Assembly: GCF_017874375.1 (NCBI RefSeq)
Contig: NZ_JAGGLK010000001.1
Span: forward strand, 635,633 to 699,632
Source of the DNA: Methanohalophilus levihalophilus
Lineage (GTDB): Archaea > Halobacteriota > Methanosarcinia > Methanosarcinales > Methanosarcinaceae
Length of the DNA stretch: 64,000 nt
Direction: 5' to 3'
Made by a program: the position numbers and the translations under genes. The stretch's first letter is position 1, and each line of letters starts with the position of its first letter. Of the stretch, positions 23,002 through 33,108 are shown piece after piece. A model generated the notes under the pieces. That model was given only the letters and a program-made list of their open reading frames with translations. It was not told the origin of the DNA and did no database searches.

Positions 23002-24140
23002 AGCAGACAATCTTCAATCCTTTTCAGGGCTTCCCTTATTCTTTCCTGTGAAGTCGCGTAGGAAATCCTTACGAAATTCTTACCACTTGCACCAAATGCA
23101 GAACCAGGGGTTAAAGCAACGTGAGCTTCGGAAAGCAGTTTTTCTGCGATGGTGTCACCATCACCATATTCACTGACGTCTGCAAATGCGTAGAAAGCAC
23201 CATCAGGTTTGTTGCACTTGATTCCAATTGCATTCAAACCGTCAATAAGAATGTCGCGCCTCTTCCTGAATTCGTCCACCATCTCCATTACAGGTTCCTG
23301 TGGACCTTCCAGTGCAGCCACTCCCCCATATTGGGCAAAAGTGGTCGCGCTGCTTACTGAATGGGAATGAATCTTCTTGAATCCCTGAAGAAGTTCCGGA
23401 TTGGCGTGGACATAACCAAGTCTCCAGCCTGTCATTGCATAAGCTTTGGAGAAACCATTTACTGTGATTGTACGATCCTGCATCCCGTCCATCGCCCCGA
23501 TGCTAAGGTGCTTGCGATCGTACACAATTTTCTCATAGATTTCATCGGAAAGTACGAGAAGATCGTGATCAATTGCCAGATCTGCAATGTTCTTGAGTTC
23601 TTTCTGGCTAAAAACACCCCCAGTAGGATTGCATGGGCTGTTTACCACGATAATACGGGTTTTATCCGTAATGTAGTCAGCTACATCCACAGGCATAAAC
23701 CCGTTGTCTGGATCTGTTGGAACCCAGGTCGTGTTTGCACCTGCAAAGCTGATACATGGATCATAAGACACCCAGGCCGGATCAAAAATAATGGCCTCAT
23801 CACCGTCGTCAAGAACAGACATCATTATTTCAAAAATTGCCTGTTTGGCACCAGGAGTAACAAGTATGTCGGATGCTTTTGCTTCAAGCCCGTTTTCGGA
23901 TACAAGCTTGTTGGCAATGGCTTCCCTTAATTCAGGGATCCCGGGAGATGGAGCATAATGGGTAGCACCATTGTAAAGTGCCTCACTTGCAGCATCTGAT
24001 ATGTGTTTTGGAGTGTCAAAATCAGGTTCTCCAAGACTAAAGCTTATGACATCAATTCCATCGCTTTTCATCTGGCTCGCAATATTTGCAATGCGAATCG
24101 TGGGAGATTCACCTACCCTTTTTAAGCGTGAAGAAGACAT
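22998..24140 (-). CDS. Class I pyridoxal-phosphate aminotransferase (aspartate type)
   Basis: 380 aa. SPTIRIANIASQMKSDG start region, VNSPCNPTGGVF (substrate loop), VLSDEIYEKIVYD, and the PLP lysine in TVNGFSKAYAMTGWRLGY. Transfers amino groups between aspartate-like donors and 2-oxoacids. Start ATG 24140. Adjacent to ribH with 14 bases between. Confidence 0.92.
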   Translation of the reverse strand: MSSSRLKRVGESPTIRIANIASQMKSDGIDVISFSLGEPDFDTPKHISDAASEALYNGATHYAPSPGIPELREAIANKLVSENGLEAKASDILVTPGAKQAIFEIMMSVLDDGDEAIIFDPAWVSYDPCISFAGANTTWVPTDPDNGFMPVDVADYITDKTRIIVVNSPCNPTGGVFSQKELKNIADLAIDHDLLVLSDEIYEKIVYDRKHLSIGAMDGMQDRTITVNGFSKAYAMTGWRLGYVHANPELLQGFKKIHSHSVSSATTFAQYGGVAALEGPQEPVMEMVDEFRKRRDILIDGLNAIGIKCNKPDGAFYAFADVSEYGDGDTIAEKLLSEAHVALTPGSAFGASGKNFVRISYATSQERIREALKRIEDCLL

Positions 24141-24154
24141 ACAATTTCCCTCAA

Positions 24155-24559
24155 TTAAAGGCGGGTAAGAAGTTTAACTGCAGCTTCAACGGCCCTTTTT
24201 GCATAGTCCACACGCTGGTGTGCTTCCATGCGGGTCATACCCGGACCGGCAATACCAAGAGTTACAGGCTTATCGAATTCGAGGGAAAGATCAGTTATTT
24301 TACGTGCTGCATGCTGGACTACAATCTCATCATGCTTGGTTGCACCTTCGATGACAGCACCGATTGTTACTACAGCATCTATATCATCCCGACTGCAAAG
24401 TTTCTTGATTGCAAGAGGCATATCATAGACACCCGGAACAAGAATTGTATCTACAACTTCTGCACCAAGGAAAGTTGCATGCTCCTTTCCGAGGAGTTCC
24501 ATCTGGTAAGTCAGATCCCTGTTAAATTCTGCTACAACAAATCCCAGCTTCATAGTCAT
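24155..24559 (-). CDS. ribH: 6,7-dimethyl-8-ribityllumazine synthase
   Basis: 134 aa. [35 protein letters not shown] (substrate site), [18 protein letters not shown] and the C-terminal [17 protein letters not shown] match archaeal RibH. Condenses the pyrimidine and butanone phosphate to lumazine in riboflavin synthesis. Starts at ATG 24559 (GGAGTG seven bases before); the second ATG is 6 bases on. Confidence 0.93.
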   Translation of the reverse strand: MTMKLGFVVAEFNRDLTYQMELLGKEHATFLGAEVVDTILVPGVYDMPLAIKKLCSRDDIDAVVTIGAVIEGATKHDEIVVQHAARKITDLSLEFDKPVTLGIAGPGMTRMEAHQRVDYAKRAVEAAVKLLTRL

Positions 24560-24627
24560 TTAATAACACTCCTGAGCAAATATTGGTTTATCAATTAATA
24601 TAAGGTTAAGCAATAATTTTTGATTTT

Positions 24628-25098
<471 letters not shown>

Positions 25099-26247
25099 TC
25101 AAGCTTTGTCTATAACATCGGCAGCAGCTTCAATTGCCGGGCCAACGGAGTTGATAAGACCTTCTTTCTTGAATATAAGAGCAGCTTGCTGTATGGTTCT
25201 CATCATGTCACCATAGGTAACATTGCCCATACTGCCTATCCTGAATATCTTACCACTGAGATGTGCCTGCCCGCCTGCGATCATAATACCGCTCTTAAGC
25301 ATAGCTTTCTTAATCGCATTACCATCAAGACCCTCAGGTGCTTTCATGGCAGAAACAGTATTTGAGTAGTTGCTGTGTTCATCGAGTTGTGGGAACATCT
25401 CAATACCCATGACATCCATTGCGGCCCTGACTGCTGCAGCGCCCGTTGCATGACGTTTGATTCGTGCTTCCATTCCTTCTTCAGCAACTATGTGGAGAGC
25501 CTCCTGTAACCCATAGAAAAGTGGAATTGCAGGTGTGTAAGGAGTCTGTGTTTTATCCTTGTTTGCACTCTTGCGATATGCTTTAAGATCAAGGTAGTAA
25601 GGAAGGCTTTCCTTGTCCATTGCCTCGAATGCACGTTCACTTACGGAAATCATTGACAGACCCGGTGGTGCTGCGACACATTTCTGGGAACCGACAATTG
25701 CAATATCTGCACCCCATTCGTCTACGCGGACATCGTCACCGCCAATGGAAGTAACACCGTCCATAATGAAAAGAGCACCATATTTCCTGGCAAGTGCACC
25801 GATTTCCTTTGCAGGATTGAGAATACCTGAAGAGGTTTCATTGTGAACCATTGTGACAGCTTTTGCTCCTTCCTGAAGGGCTTTTTCCAGCTCATCAAGA
25901 TCAAAGGAGTGACCCCATTCGTATTCAAGGGGTACAACATCACCATACATTCCGGCAAGGTCTTTGAGACGTTCACCGAATTTACCGTTTTCAAGAGAAA
26001 TAATGCGATCAGAAGGACCGGCAATACAGCCTACAGCTGCTTCCATTGCGGCAGTTCCTGAGCCGCTTATCACAAAAATATCATTCTTGGTCTGGAATAC
26101 ATCTGCAAGAATGTTGCGGCAATCGTCATACATTTCTGAAAAAGCATCGCCCCTATGATTAATCATGGGTTTTGACATTGCCCTTAAAACTCGCGGGACA
26201 ACAGTAACAGGTCCCGGCATCATTAATAGTGTGTCTTCAAGATCCAT
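25099..26247 (-). CDS. Class V aminotransferase (alanine-glyoxylate/serine-pyruvate type)
   Basis: 382 aa. LLMMPGPVTVVPRVLRAM, VISGSGTAAMEAAVGCIAGP, VTMVHNETSSGILNP, FIMDGVTSIGGDD, and the PLP lysine in IVGSQKCVAAPPG. Methanogen members act on alanine/glyoxylate, serine/pyruvate or phosphoserine, which I cannot tell apart here. Six bases before ribC, so the same operon. Confidence 0.9.
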   Translation of the reverse strand: MDLEDTLLMMPGPVTVVPRVLRAMSKPMINHRGDAFSEMYDDCRNILADVFQTKNDIFVISGSGTAAMEAAVGCIAGPSDRIISLENGKFGERLKDLAGMYGDVVPLEYEWGHSFDLDELEKALQEGAKAVTMVHNETSSGILNPAKEIGALARKYGALFIMDGVTSIGGDDVRVDEWGADIAIVGSQKCVAAPPGLSMISVSERAFEAMDKESLPYYLDLKAYRKSANKDKTQTPYTPAIPLFYGLQEALHIVAEEGMEARIKRHATGAAAVRAAMDVMGIEMFPQLDEHSNYSNTVSAMKAPEGLDGNAIKKAMLKSGIMIAGGQAHLSGKIFRIGSMGNVTYGDMMRTIQQAALIFKKEGLINSVGPAIEAAADVIDKA

Positions 26248-26328
26248 AGGAATACCTCTAGTGTTTGTAATCCAACTCTATCCTAATGAATCCTTGCTAT
26301 ATAACTCTACTCAAATTCCAAAATAGAG

Positions 26329-26886
26329 TTATTCATGAAGCAATTTTATGACATCATGCTTTGTAACAAAGCCGATTGTCTGACCTTTTTCAACAACAAG
26401 AACGGCTGGATATCTTTCCAGAACCTGGGACACAAGACCTATGTCGGTTGTTGGTGATACAACAGGGAATGATTCACCCATAAAATCCGCAACTTCCATA
26501 CGTGAAAGCTGGGAAGCTTTGTTTTCGGCCATTGCACGAACCAGCATATCTTCTGAAATACTTCCCATTGGAACACCATTATCAATAACAGGTAATTGTG
26601 AATAACCGTATTCCTGCATAATTTCCACGGCATGATCCAGCGAATCAGAAGAAGAAACGAATGTTACAAGGGAATGCATTATGTCACAGGCATGAACCTG
26701 CTCTTTTTCGGATTCTTCGAATGCATCAAATATTTTCCGGAGTGTAGAAAGCCGCGGATCAACATCTCCCGATTCAATCCTGGCAATCAAGGGCTGGCTT
26801 ACACCTGCGCGTACGGCAAGATCATTTTGCGTTAATCCCAGTTCAATGCGTTTTTGCTTGAGCTCTTTAGGAGTTGGAAGATGCAT
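26329..26886 (-). CDS. HTH (XRE) regulator with two CBS domains
   Basis: 185 aa. Residues 4-55: an XRE HTH (LPTPKELKQKRIELGLTQND, VSQPLIARIESGDVDP). Residues about 68-185: a CBS pair that binds adenine nucleotides. Such archaeal proteins regulate in response to energy state or amino acids. It stands upstream of the aminotransferase-rib genes on the same strand, 81 bases away. Confidence 0.9.
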   Translation of the reverse strand: MHLPTPKELKQKRIELGLTQNDLAVRAGVSQPLIARIESGDVDPRLSTLRKIFDAFEESEKEQVHACDIMHSLVTFVSSSDSLDHAVEIMQEYGYSQLPVIDNGVPMGSISEDMLVRAMAENKASQLSRMEVADFMGESFPVVSPTTDIGLVSQVLERYPAVLVVEKGQTIGFVTKHDVIKLLHE

Positions 26887-26961
26887 ATTATTACTGATAG
26901 TAATTCATAAATATAAATATTAGTTCTGGTTATTGCCAGAAATAAAAAAAAGAAAGGAACC

Positions 26962-27414
26962 TCACTCGGTTCCAAAATTGCTGAAATCCAGGGTGCCTTC
27001 AGCTGTTGTAATTGTTACGGATTCACCAATAACCCTCATCTCATAGACAACGTCATCTGATGAATCATAAGCAGTCCAGATAACAACTTCACCTTCTTCA
27101 GACCAATAGTACTCAACTTTGCTGATTTCAACATCATCAGCACCTGTAAATCCTTCGAGTTCCGCAACCGCGTGGCACACTTCAACTCCTTCGATTTCAT
27201 CTGTACCAACAATCTCAAGAGTTATTTCCTGATTAGTTTCAGGATATGTTGAAATGTATGTTGTCCCTACAGGACACTCACCCTCTGCACCTTCTTCAAA
27301 AGTTATCTCAACATCGCCTTCTGGCGTTGAAACTTCTGTTGTAGTTTCATCACCGGTACAGCCAGCTACAAGAACCATAGCCACTACTAAAAATAAAAGC
27401 CACCATTTTGACAT
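26962..27414 (-). CDS. Predicted lipoprotein
   Basis: 150 aa. Signal sequence with lipobox LVAGC (residues 16-20) and acidic mature part. Two further Cys (ECPVGT and EVCHAV) may form a disulfide. Extracellular, anchored to the membrane. Unknown function. Confidence 0.75.
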   Translation of the reverse strand: MSKWWLLFLVVAMVLVAGCTGDETTTEVSTPEGDVEITFEEGAEGECPVGTTYISTYPETNQEITLEIVGTDEIEGVEVCHAVAELEGFTGADDVEISKVEYYWSEEGEVVIWTAYDSSDDVVYEMRVIGESVTITTAEGTLDFSNFGTE

Positions 27415-27498
27415 AATTTATCTCCGCAAAAAAAGGGAAGGAATATGATATAAGTGTTTCCTAAAAACAAAAACAAGAGATGAATTTAGATACTATTT

Positions 27499-28440
27499 TT
27501 AACTGTATAATATGAACAGCCCTGCCACATAAGCAAGATAGAAGCAAAGGATAAGGAAACCTTCCCAGCGATCAAAGCGACGTTTTGTCAATCCAAATAC
27601 AATGATTGCAACCATAACTACAAGCATTACAGGAAAATCATAGCGCAGGGACTGAGCACCAATCGGAAGGTTAGTAAGCTGGGACGAAAAGCCCAGGATA
27701 AGCACAATATCCATTGTATTTGCGCCAAAAATGTTTCCGATTGTTAAGTCCTGATGATTTTTGAGTGTTGCTGATACCGCAGTAATGAGTTCCGGAAGGG
27801 AAGTACCAAATGCTACAAGAGTTAATGCAATAATCATTTCCGGAATTCCAAGCCAGTAAGCGATTTCTGTACCTGAATAGATCAGAATGCGACTACCCAC
27901 CACAACAAAAATTGAACCGGCAAGAAAGTACATCACATCTTTTTTCATGCTTCCGCACTCTTCATCTTCACATTGAACGGATCGATCAAAAATTGCAGGC
28001 TGGGACCGGTAATTGAAGTAGAGGAAACCTGCAAAAAACAGGAGCATAACCAAACCGTCAAATCGTGAAATATTCCCATCCAGTGAAGTTACCAGCAGGA
28101 TTATACCGGAGACCAGCATGAAAAGTCCCCTCTGCAGGAAAGAATCATCTGTAACCTGAATTGCTTTCAGGGAAATGACCGCTCCCAGTATCAATCCGGT
28201 ATTGCAGATTGCAGAACCCACGGCATTTCCCACTGTCATATCAGTTTGGCCTAAATATGCAGCATAAGCCGAAACTGTGAATTCAGGTGCAGTAGTTGCA
28301 AAGCTGACAATCGTTGCACCGATGACCACCTTTGGAATCCCACTTTTTGTGGATATTGAAACTGCCGATTCCACAAACCAATCCGCACCCTTTGTGATTA
28401 GAAGAAAACTCAAAATGAAAAGAATGAGGACGTCTATCAT
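27499..28440 (-). CDS. Sodium/calcium exchanger family (CaCA) protein
   Basis: 313 aa from ATG 28440. Two inverted repeats with the alpha motifs GATIVSFATTAPEFTVS (helix 2-3) and VAFGTSLPELITAVSATLKN (helix 7-8), ten membrane segments in all and a cytoplasmic acidic loop (CEDEECGSMKK). Exchanges cations, probably calcium for sodium or protons. An extension to TTG 28458 is possible. Confidence 0.9.
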   Translation of the reverse strand: MIDVLILFILSFLLITKGADWFVESAVSISTKSGIPKVVIGATIVSFATTAPEFTVSAYAAYLGQTDMTVGNAVGSAICNTGLILGAVISLKAIQVTDDSFLQRGLFMLVSGIILLVTSLDGNISRFDGLVMLLFFAGFLYFNYRSQPAIFDRSVQCEDEECGSMKKDVMYFLAGSIFVVVGSRILIYSGTEIAYWLGIPEMIIALTLVAFGTSLPELITAVSATLKNHQDLTIGNIFGANTMDIVLILGFSSQLTNLPIGAQSLRYDFPVMLVVMVAIIVFGLTKRRFDRWEGFLILCFYLAYVAGLFILYS

Positions 28441-28495
28441 CGGAATCGGTTTCTTCAAAGTCTGGATTGGATATAAAGATTATGAAGTTCTTCTT

Positions 28496-28909
28496 TCAAA
28501 GCCCTATCGGACTCTCCCCCTGGACGGTATAGCTTATCGTTCTGGAACAAAGCGCATTTTCTATAGCATCTTCTAATTCAAGATCCATAAACGGCTTTTC
28601 AATAAAACCGGCAGGTGTAATAGCAAGAGCCCTTGCCATAGTCTCTGCACTGCTATCCCCTGTTAAAAAGACTAATGGTATATCGTGAGTTTGCTTAATT
28701 AAAGTCGCTGTTTCCACACCATCAATTTCCCCTTTAAGTATTATATCCATTAAAATGATATCAGGATACGTATCTTCCACAACTTTTAATGCACTTAATC
28801 CGTTTGAAACCAAACCACAAACGAAATATCCCATATTTTCAAGCTTAAGTTTGATTCCCATGGCCACTATCATTTCATCTTCAACGACGAGTATGCGTGG
28901 AACTACCAT
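28496..28909 (-). CDS. Response regulator receiver protein (orphan)
   Basis: 137 aa from ATG 28909 (GGGGGA eight bases before; ATG 28918 is an alternative). A single receiver domain: RILVVEDEMIVAMG (acidic pocket), IILMDIILKGEIDGVETA (phospho-Asp), PLVFLTGDSS, GFIEKPF (Lys). No output domain. It resembles the receiver at 34070 next to the large kinase, so it may also receive phosphate from that HisKA_2-type kinase. Confidence 0.88.
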   Translation of the reverse strand: MVVPRILVVEDEMIVAMGIKLKLENMGYFVCGLVSNGLSALKVVEDTYPDIILMDIILKGEIDGVETATLIKQTHDIPLVFLTGDSSAETMARALAITPAGFIEKPFMDLELEDAIENALCSRTISYTVQGESPIGL

Positions 28910-28988
28910 TATCTTCATTCCCCCATCCGACTCAATCAAAAATTGATCTGGAACACTAATTCCCTGATTTAAACGAATAAAAAATCAG

Positions 28989-29012
28989 TGCCGGCCTCCC
29001 CCAAGGCCGGCA
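28989..29012 (-). terminator. Terminator after the superoxide-reductase-like gene
   Basis: On the minus strand, TGCCGGCCT / AGGCCGGCA stem (28989-28997 / 29004-29012) with a C/G-rich loop, followed by a T-rich stretch (TTTTTTAT). Perfect 9-bp stem. Confidence 0.7.
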
Positions 29013-29060
29013 TAACACAAATCTAAATCATACTTAAGAACAGATACTCAATTTAAAATA

Positions 29061-29495
29061 TCACTTCTGCTCTTTGATTTCTATTTTCTTATGGCTGCCC
29101 CAGACACCATGGACATTGCAGCTTTCGATTGCCCGAAGATGTGTGAGAACTGAATCAAGACTCTCAGCACAAACATTTACACCGCGGATATTACACATTT
29201 CATATTCTTTTGCTGCAATAATGTCTTTTGTCGGTTTAACTGTAAATACGGCTTCTGCCTTTTCTGCCGACGGACCAAGATCGACTCTCCCGATTTTGCG
29301 GTCAGCCAGCCAAAGTTCAATCCACTCAATGTAATGTTCACCTTCCATTACATGAGGCAATATTCCCACTTCTACCTTCACTTCATAGGAATCACCCGTA
29401 TCCATAGTATCCGGAGTAGTGATAACCGGTGCATGTTTCTTTTCAAGCTCGTTGAGCTCATCATCACTTTCAATCCACTTAATATCATATGACAT
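29061..29495 (-). CDS. Superoxide reductase-like (neelaredoxin family) protein
   Basis: 144 aa. The five ligands of the superoxide-reductase iron centre are all present with the right spacing: His21 (KKHAPV), His48 and His54 (ILPHVMEGEHYIEW), Cys126 and His129 (ESCNVHGVW). Reduces superoxide to peroxide. An insertion with two extra Cys (CNIRGVNVCAESL, about 101-109) is not usual for the short form. It closes the mtmP transport operon after two small membrane proteins. Other possibility: methanogen-specific SOR variant. Confidence 0.85.
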   Translation of the reverse strand: MSYDIKWIESDDELNELEKKHAPVITTPDTMDTGDSYEVKVEVGILPHVMEGEHYIEWIELWLADRKIGRVDLGPSAEKAEAVFTVKPTKDIIAAKEYEMCNIRGVNVCAESLDSVLTHLRAIESCNVHGVWGSHKKIEIKEQK

Positions 29496-29520
29496 ATTCT
29501 TACCTGCCTGAATAAATTAA

Positions 29521-29545
29521 AGGTGCCCTAGATTACAAGGCACCT
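29521..29545 (-). terminator. Hairpin between membrane protein and SOR-like gene
   Basis: AGGTGCC (29521-29527) and GGCACCT (29539-29545), perfect 7-bp stem. T run weak, so it may attenuate or stabilise rather than end transcription. Confidence 0.45.
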
Positions 29546-29555
29546 CTTTCATATT

Positions 29556-29810
29556 TTAGAACTTGTAATTCCTGACAGAGTGATACAGGATCACAATGAA
29601 GAAGACAAGAATTACAGCCAGCAGACTGAAATACGCTACCGGATCCCATACGAACTGCATTCCTCCGGTTTCACCCCACCCCACAAGGACAGTACCTTGA
29701 AGGATAACCGGTGTAACCACACACACACCTGCTACTACGAAGATAAACAGGATATCGAAGATCTGCATGAAGAGACTACGCTCTTCTCCACTTTTAGTAG
29801 TAACTCCCAT
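29556..29810 (-). CDS. Small membrane protein of the methylamine-permease operon, 84 aa
   Basis: Two membrane helices: FDILFIFVVAGVCVVTPVIL (about 18-37) and VAYFSLLAVILVFFIVILY (about 58-76). The start MGVTTKSGEERS is polar. Lies 11 bases after 29822-30100 and 60 before the SOR-like gene. Unknown; placement suggests a transport or respiratory accessory subunit. Confidence 0.7.
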   Translation of the reverse strand: MGVTTKSGEERSLFMQIFDILFIFVVAGVCVVTPVILQGTVLVGWGETGGMQFVWDPVAYFSLLAVILVFFIVILYHSVRNYKF

Positions 29811-29821
29811 CGAAACCCTCC

Positions 29822-30100
29822 TTAATCATAGTACTCAAATGTGTACATATGTTCCTTGATCGAACCGTATACCTTCAGACATCCGACTGTCTCAATGCCT
29901 ATTAAGAGCACAAAGAAGAGGATATAAGCAGGTAATATTGTTGCAGCTTCCGGTACATCAGCCCATACTGTAGTAAGTATGTTGTAGACGATATAGCTCT
30001 CTGAGAAGTATAGTATACCAAGCAACAACACCACAATACCGGCATCCGCTTTTAGTTTACCGGCATATTTGCCGGTATCAACATTTGTATTTTCTTCCAT
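29822..30100 (-). CDS. Small membrane protein of the methylamine-permease operon, 92 aa
   Basis: A polar N-terminus (MEENTNVDTGKYAGK) and two helices: AGIVVLLLGILYFSESYIVY (about 20-40) and ATILPAYILFFVLLIGIETV (about 53-73). Thirteen bases after the permease. Unknown function; likely partners the permease. Ends with aromatic-acidic EYYD. Confidence 0.7.
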   Translation of the reverse strand: MEENTNVDTGKYAGKLKADAGIVVLLLGILYFSESYIVYNILTTVWADVPEAATILPAYILFFVLLIGIETVGCLKVYGSIKEHMYTFEYYD

Positions 30101-30113
30101 TGAGTATACCTCC

Positions 30114-31508
30114 TTAGTCAGCTCCTACAGGCTCAGGCCATCCCATATCCTCACCCCAGTCATGGTGTACTTCAAGCGAACGATATCTCCACGTGAAGTA
30201 GAAATACGCTATCACATAGAACACCAGTCCGAAGATCAGGTTGTAGTTATATCCCCAGTTCAGTGTAGACATGATTACTATTGCAAGGATGATTGTAAAC
30301 CATGCCAGCCCGGGTTGTAGCGGTCCTGCAAACGGACGTACAACATTCATGGTACCGTTACCGGACAGGTGACTGTTCGGGAACATCTTCCTGAAGCGTA
30401 TCAGTGAGAACGGAATCAGGACATAGCAGACCAATCCAGAAGTGATTGAGAACGTAATAACCTGATCAAGGTAACCACTGAATGCAAACGCAATTGCAAT
30501 TGGCATTGTGAAAATAACAGCCCTGTACGGAGTGTTGTATTTTGGATGAATCGCTGAGAACCATGGGGTCAGGAAGTGATCCCTTGACAGAGCAAACCAT
30601 GACCTTGAAGAGTCACAAACCGTACCATTCGCACTTGCGAGACAGGTAAAGAGTGTACCTACTGCCAATAGTGCAATCAGGATTCCTACGCCACTGTTAG
30701 TTGCTGCTTCAAAGAGCGGATATGCTGAAACACCTAGATCGGTATCTGGTACCAGACCTGAACAAACATATAGAGTCATACCAGCTGCAAGCAGAAGGGT
30801 AATCATACCGGCCTGCTGACCCAGCGGGATAGCTCTTGTTGGGTGCTTACATTCCTCTGCGCACATCGCAGCTCCCTCAATTCCAAGATAGAACCAGGGA
30901 CCAAACTGCAACGCCGCAAAAATACCCACAAATCCATTGGGTATTGCTCCGGATATCAGGTATTCGGGATGCCACTCGCCACCGAATCCGCTTATGTTCA
31001 TAAAGAAGAATACTATAATTGCAATCAGTGCAGTGAAAGTCAGAGCAAAGTTAAGATTTAAAGCCGCCACTACACCCCTATAGTTCATGAACGTTAAGAA
31101 AGCTATAACAATTAACGTCACCGGAAATACTTCTATTTGTGCCGACGGGAATATCGCCTGGACTACCGATGCCACCACAATCGCATCCGCAGCTTCAAGA
31201 GCTATATATTCCATGTATACTGCCAGACCTACCAGTGCTGCTGCACCGGGACCTACAAACAACCTGGCCCAGTCGTAAGGTCCACCTGCCAGCTTGGTAG
31301 ATGCACCCAGTTCACTGGCACAGAGAGAAACCATGATGTACATGGTACCTGCAACAATTAATGCCAGGAGCGAACCGAGAATACCACCTTTAGCGACAGT
31401 AAAGTTCCAACCCATGTATTCGCCCACAAGCACGATACCGACACCAAGGGCCCAAACATGGTAAGGACGCAATGTTTTAACAAGTGCTGGAGATTCTTGA
31501 CCATCCAT
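30114..31508 (-). CDS. mtmP: APC-superfamily permease, probable monomethylamine transporter
   Basis: 464 aa, 12 membrane segments. VLVGEYMGWNFTVAKGGILG matches helix 1 of amino-acid/polyamine/ethanolamine permeases, and the C-terminus (EDMGWPEPVGAD) is acidic. Position directly downstream of mtmB1 on the same strand matches the methanogen mtmP arrangement, so methylamine is the likely substrate. The symbol is by position and family; transport was not shown. Confidence 0.8.
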   Translation of the reverse strand: MDGQESPALVKTLRPYHVWALGVGIVLVGEYMGWNFTVAKGGILGSLLALIVAGTMYIMVSLCASELGASTKLAGGPYDWARLFVGPGAAALVGLAVYMEYIALEAADAIVVASVVQAIFPSAQIEVFPVTLIVIAFLTFMNYRGVVAALNLNFALTFTALIAIIVFFFMNISGFGGEWHPEYLISGAIPNGFVGIFAALQFGPWFYLGIEGAAMCAEECKHPTRAIPLGQQAGMITLLLAAGMTLYVCSGLVPDTDLGVSAYPLFEAATNSGVGILIALLAVGTLFTCLASANGTVCDSSRSWFALSRDHFLTPWFSAIHPKYNTPYRAVIFTMPIAIAFAFSGYLDQVITFSITSGLVCYVLIPFSLIRFRKMFPNSHLSGNGTMNVVRPFAGPLQPGLAWFTIILAIVIMSTLNWGYNYNLIFGLVFYVIAYFYFTWRYRSLEVHHDWGEDMGWPEPVGAD

Positions 31509-31522
31509 TTTATTGTCCCCCC

Positions 31523-31621
31523 TTATTTCCTCGAAACCCTCGTGGCATCCAGTAGCATGTAGCCAATCATGGCAAAACTTACGAGGTAAAGTACACCGTT
31601 AACAAGTGTCCAAGTATCCAT
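31523..31621 (-). CDS. Permease accessory microprotein, 32 aa
   Basis: MDTWTLVNGVLYLVSFAMIG begins a single membrane helix, ending basic (RVSRK). GGAGGC eight bases before the ATG. It lies 14 bases before the permease, which mirrors the accessory peptides of the two symporters at 18109 and 19951. No homolog recognised. Confidence 0.65.
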   Translation of the reverse strand: MDTWTLVNGVLYLVSFAMIGYMLLDATRVSRK

Positions 31622-31680
31622 ATTGATGCCTCCAATTTTGGTTTATCTATTTTTATTTGGTTTTCTGTTCTGCAAATAAA

Positions 31681-31707
31681 GAAAAGCAGGCATTTCGCCT
31701 ACTTTTC
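31681..31707 (-). terminator. Hairpin after mtmB1
   Basis: GAAAAGcAGGC / GCCTaCTTTTC stem (31681-31691 / 31697-31707, one mismatch). The distance from the stop codon is 13 bases. Likely partial terminator between mtmCB1 and the permease genes. Confidence 0.6.
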
Positions 31708-31719
31708 AAAACTTCAAAC

Positions 31720-33096
31720 TTAGAATGAAAGACCGAGGTCTTCGAGTTTCTTCCTTGCACCATCGTACACCTTGACATATTCGTCAGTTGGTGTAACGGT
31801 CTTGACATCGTAACATTCCTGGAATGTCTTGCCACCGGGAGCGGTAGCATAGTCACCCTCATAGCTTGCTACGAGTTTGTCGAGGATGTCGTTGATTGTC
31901 TCGATTTCGACACCAGCGGTTGCACGTGATACTTCACCCATCATACGTGCTTCCATACCGGTGGTCTTGTCAGTGATAACACCCTTTGCGGATGCTACAC
32001 CGGACAGAATTTCACGGCCCGAAGCTGTGTCAGTGATGGACTGTGCGGATGCTTCAAGCAGACACATCTCGGTACATGGACCAGCGCATGGATAGTACTG
32101 GTTACCGGAGAGCAGGTCAGTGAATTCACTGATGGTTGCACATGCCCATCCAGCGATGGTCAATGTTTCCCTTGTGTTGGTGGATCCCCATCTGATGTGG
32201 ACAGGACCGTCAAGGTGCCAGCTGGCACTGCTCATGACCATGGAGTTGATGTGGGTTGCGATGTTGACGATTGTGGTTTCTTCAATGCCACCAGCGTATC
32301 CACCGAAGATTGGCATCTGTTCATCCATGATTATGTCGCTGTTACCCTTGTAGTGAGCCATAACTGCAATTGCATCGAGGTCGATCTTAAGCTCGTTGAG
32401 CTGGGAGACTTCGTGGCTGTCGCTTGGAACCTGGCCACCGACACAGTCGGAAGCGATGTTACCCTGAGCGGACAGGGAGGTCTCTGGGCCCTAAACTGCC
32501 ATACCTGGACGACCTGCCATTGCCGCTGCGTTCTTGATGAGCCTGGTTTCAGTCTTGGCTGCGAGAACTTCATATGGACTGCCTGGAATTGGTGGTTTGC
32601 CACGAACGGAGGTCATTACACCGTTTACAATGGTGTCGACTTCTTTCTCGAGAGCGTAGCTCATGTGAACTGGAATAAAGACATCTTCGGAAATTGGAGA
32701 ACCGGTTGGACCACCCTGTACAATAGATTTCCTCTTGTCCCCTACGGATCTCTTGGTAACCTGAACAGCATCCCTGCCGGTACCAAGCTGGAATTCCTTG
32801 TGTGGGTTGTTGATTGCATCCCAGATTTCGTCTTCTGTGTATTTGACGATCCTCTTGGTGTCGGTACAGTAGATACCACAGTCGAGGAGCATCTCGAAAC
32901 CTGCTTTGAAGAGCCTCTCCATCTGGTCTTTGTCGGTTGGGATGAATTCTTTACCAAAGTCAAGGTTGTATTTCTGCTTGAGTTCCATTGCTTTCATTGG
33001 AATGGTCATCAAGTCCCAATCATCCTGTGTTGTCTTTTCACCGGTTTGTGCACGGTCATAGAAATCAAAACAGGTTACTGATTTTGTGAATGTCAT
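31720..33096 (-). CDS. mtmB1: Monomethylamine methyltransferase, copy 1 (pyrrolysine)
   Basis: 458 residues including Pyl202, read from TAG at 32493-32491. Start ATG 33096 with GAGGTG. Transfers the methyl group of monomethylamine to the corrinoid of MtmC; Pyl binds the amine. The sequence matches Methanosarcina MtmB (TFTKSVTCFDFYDRA, GTGRDAVQV, GRPGMAV-Pyl-GPE, GGYAGGIEETT). The frame after TAG continues to TAA 31722-31720. Its counterpart at 38350 differs at about 20 positions, half of them before residue 202. Confidence 0.97.
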
Positions 33097-33108
33097 CTTG
33101 TACACCTC

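Noticed and set aside
23361..23930. 189-codon plus-strand frame opposite the class I aminotransferase
   Set aside because: Shadow of a clear aminotransferase gene; no family match.
32197..33081. 294-codon plus-strand frame opposite mtmB1 (and the same at 38827-39711 opposite mtmB2)
   Set aside because: It is the antisense shadow of a strongly biased gene. The sequence is rich in Trp, Cys and Val with no family match, and mtmB is certain.
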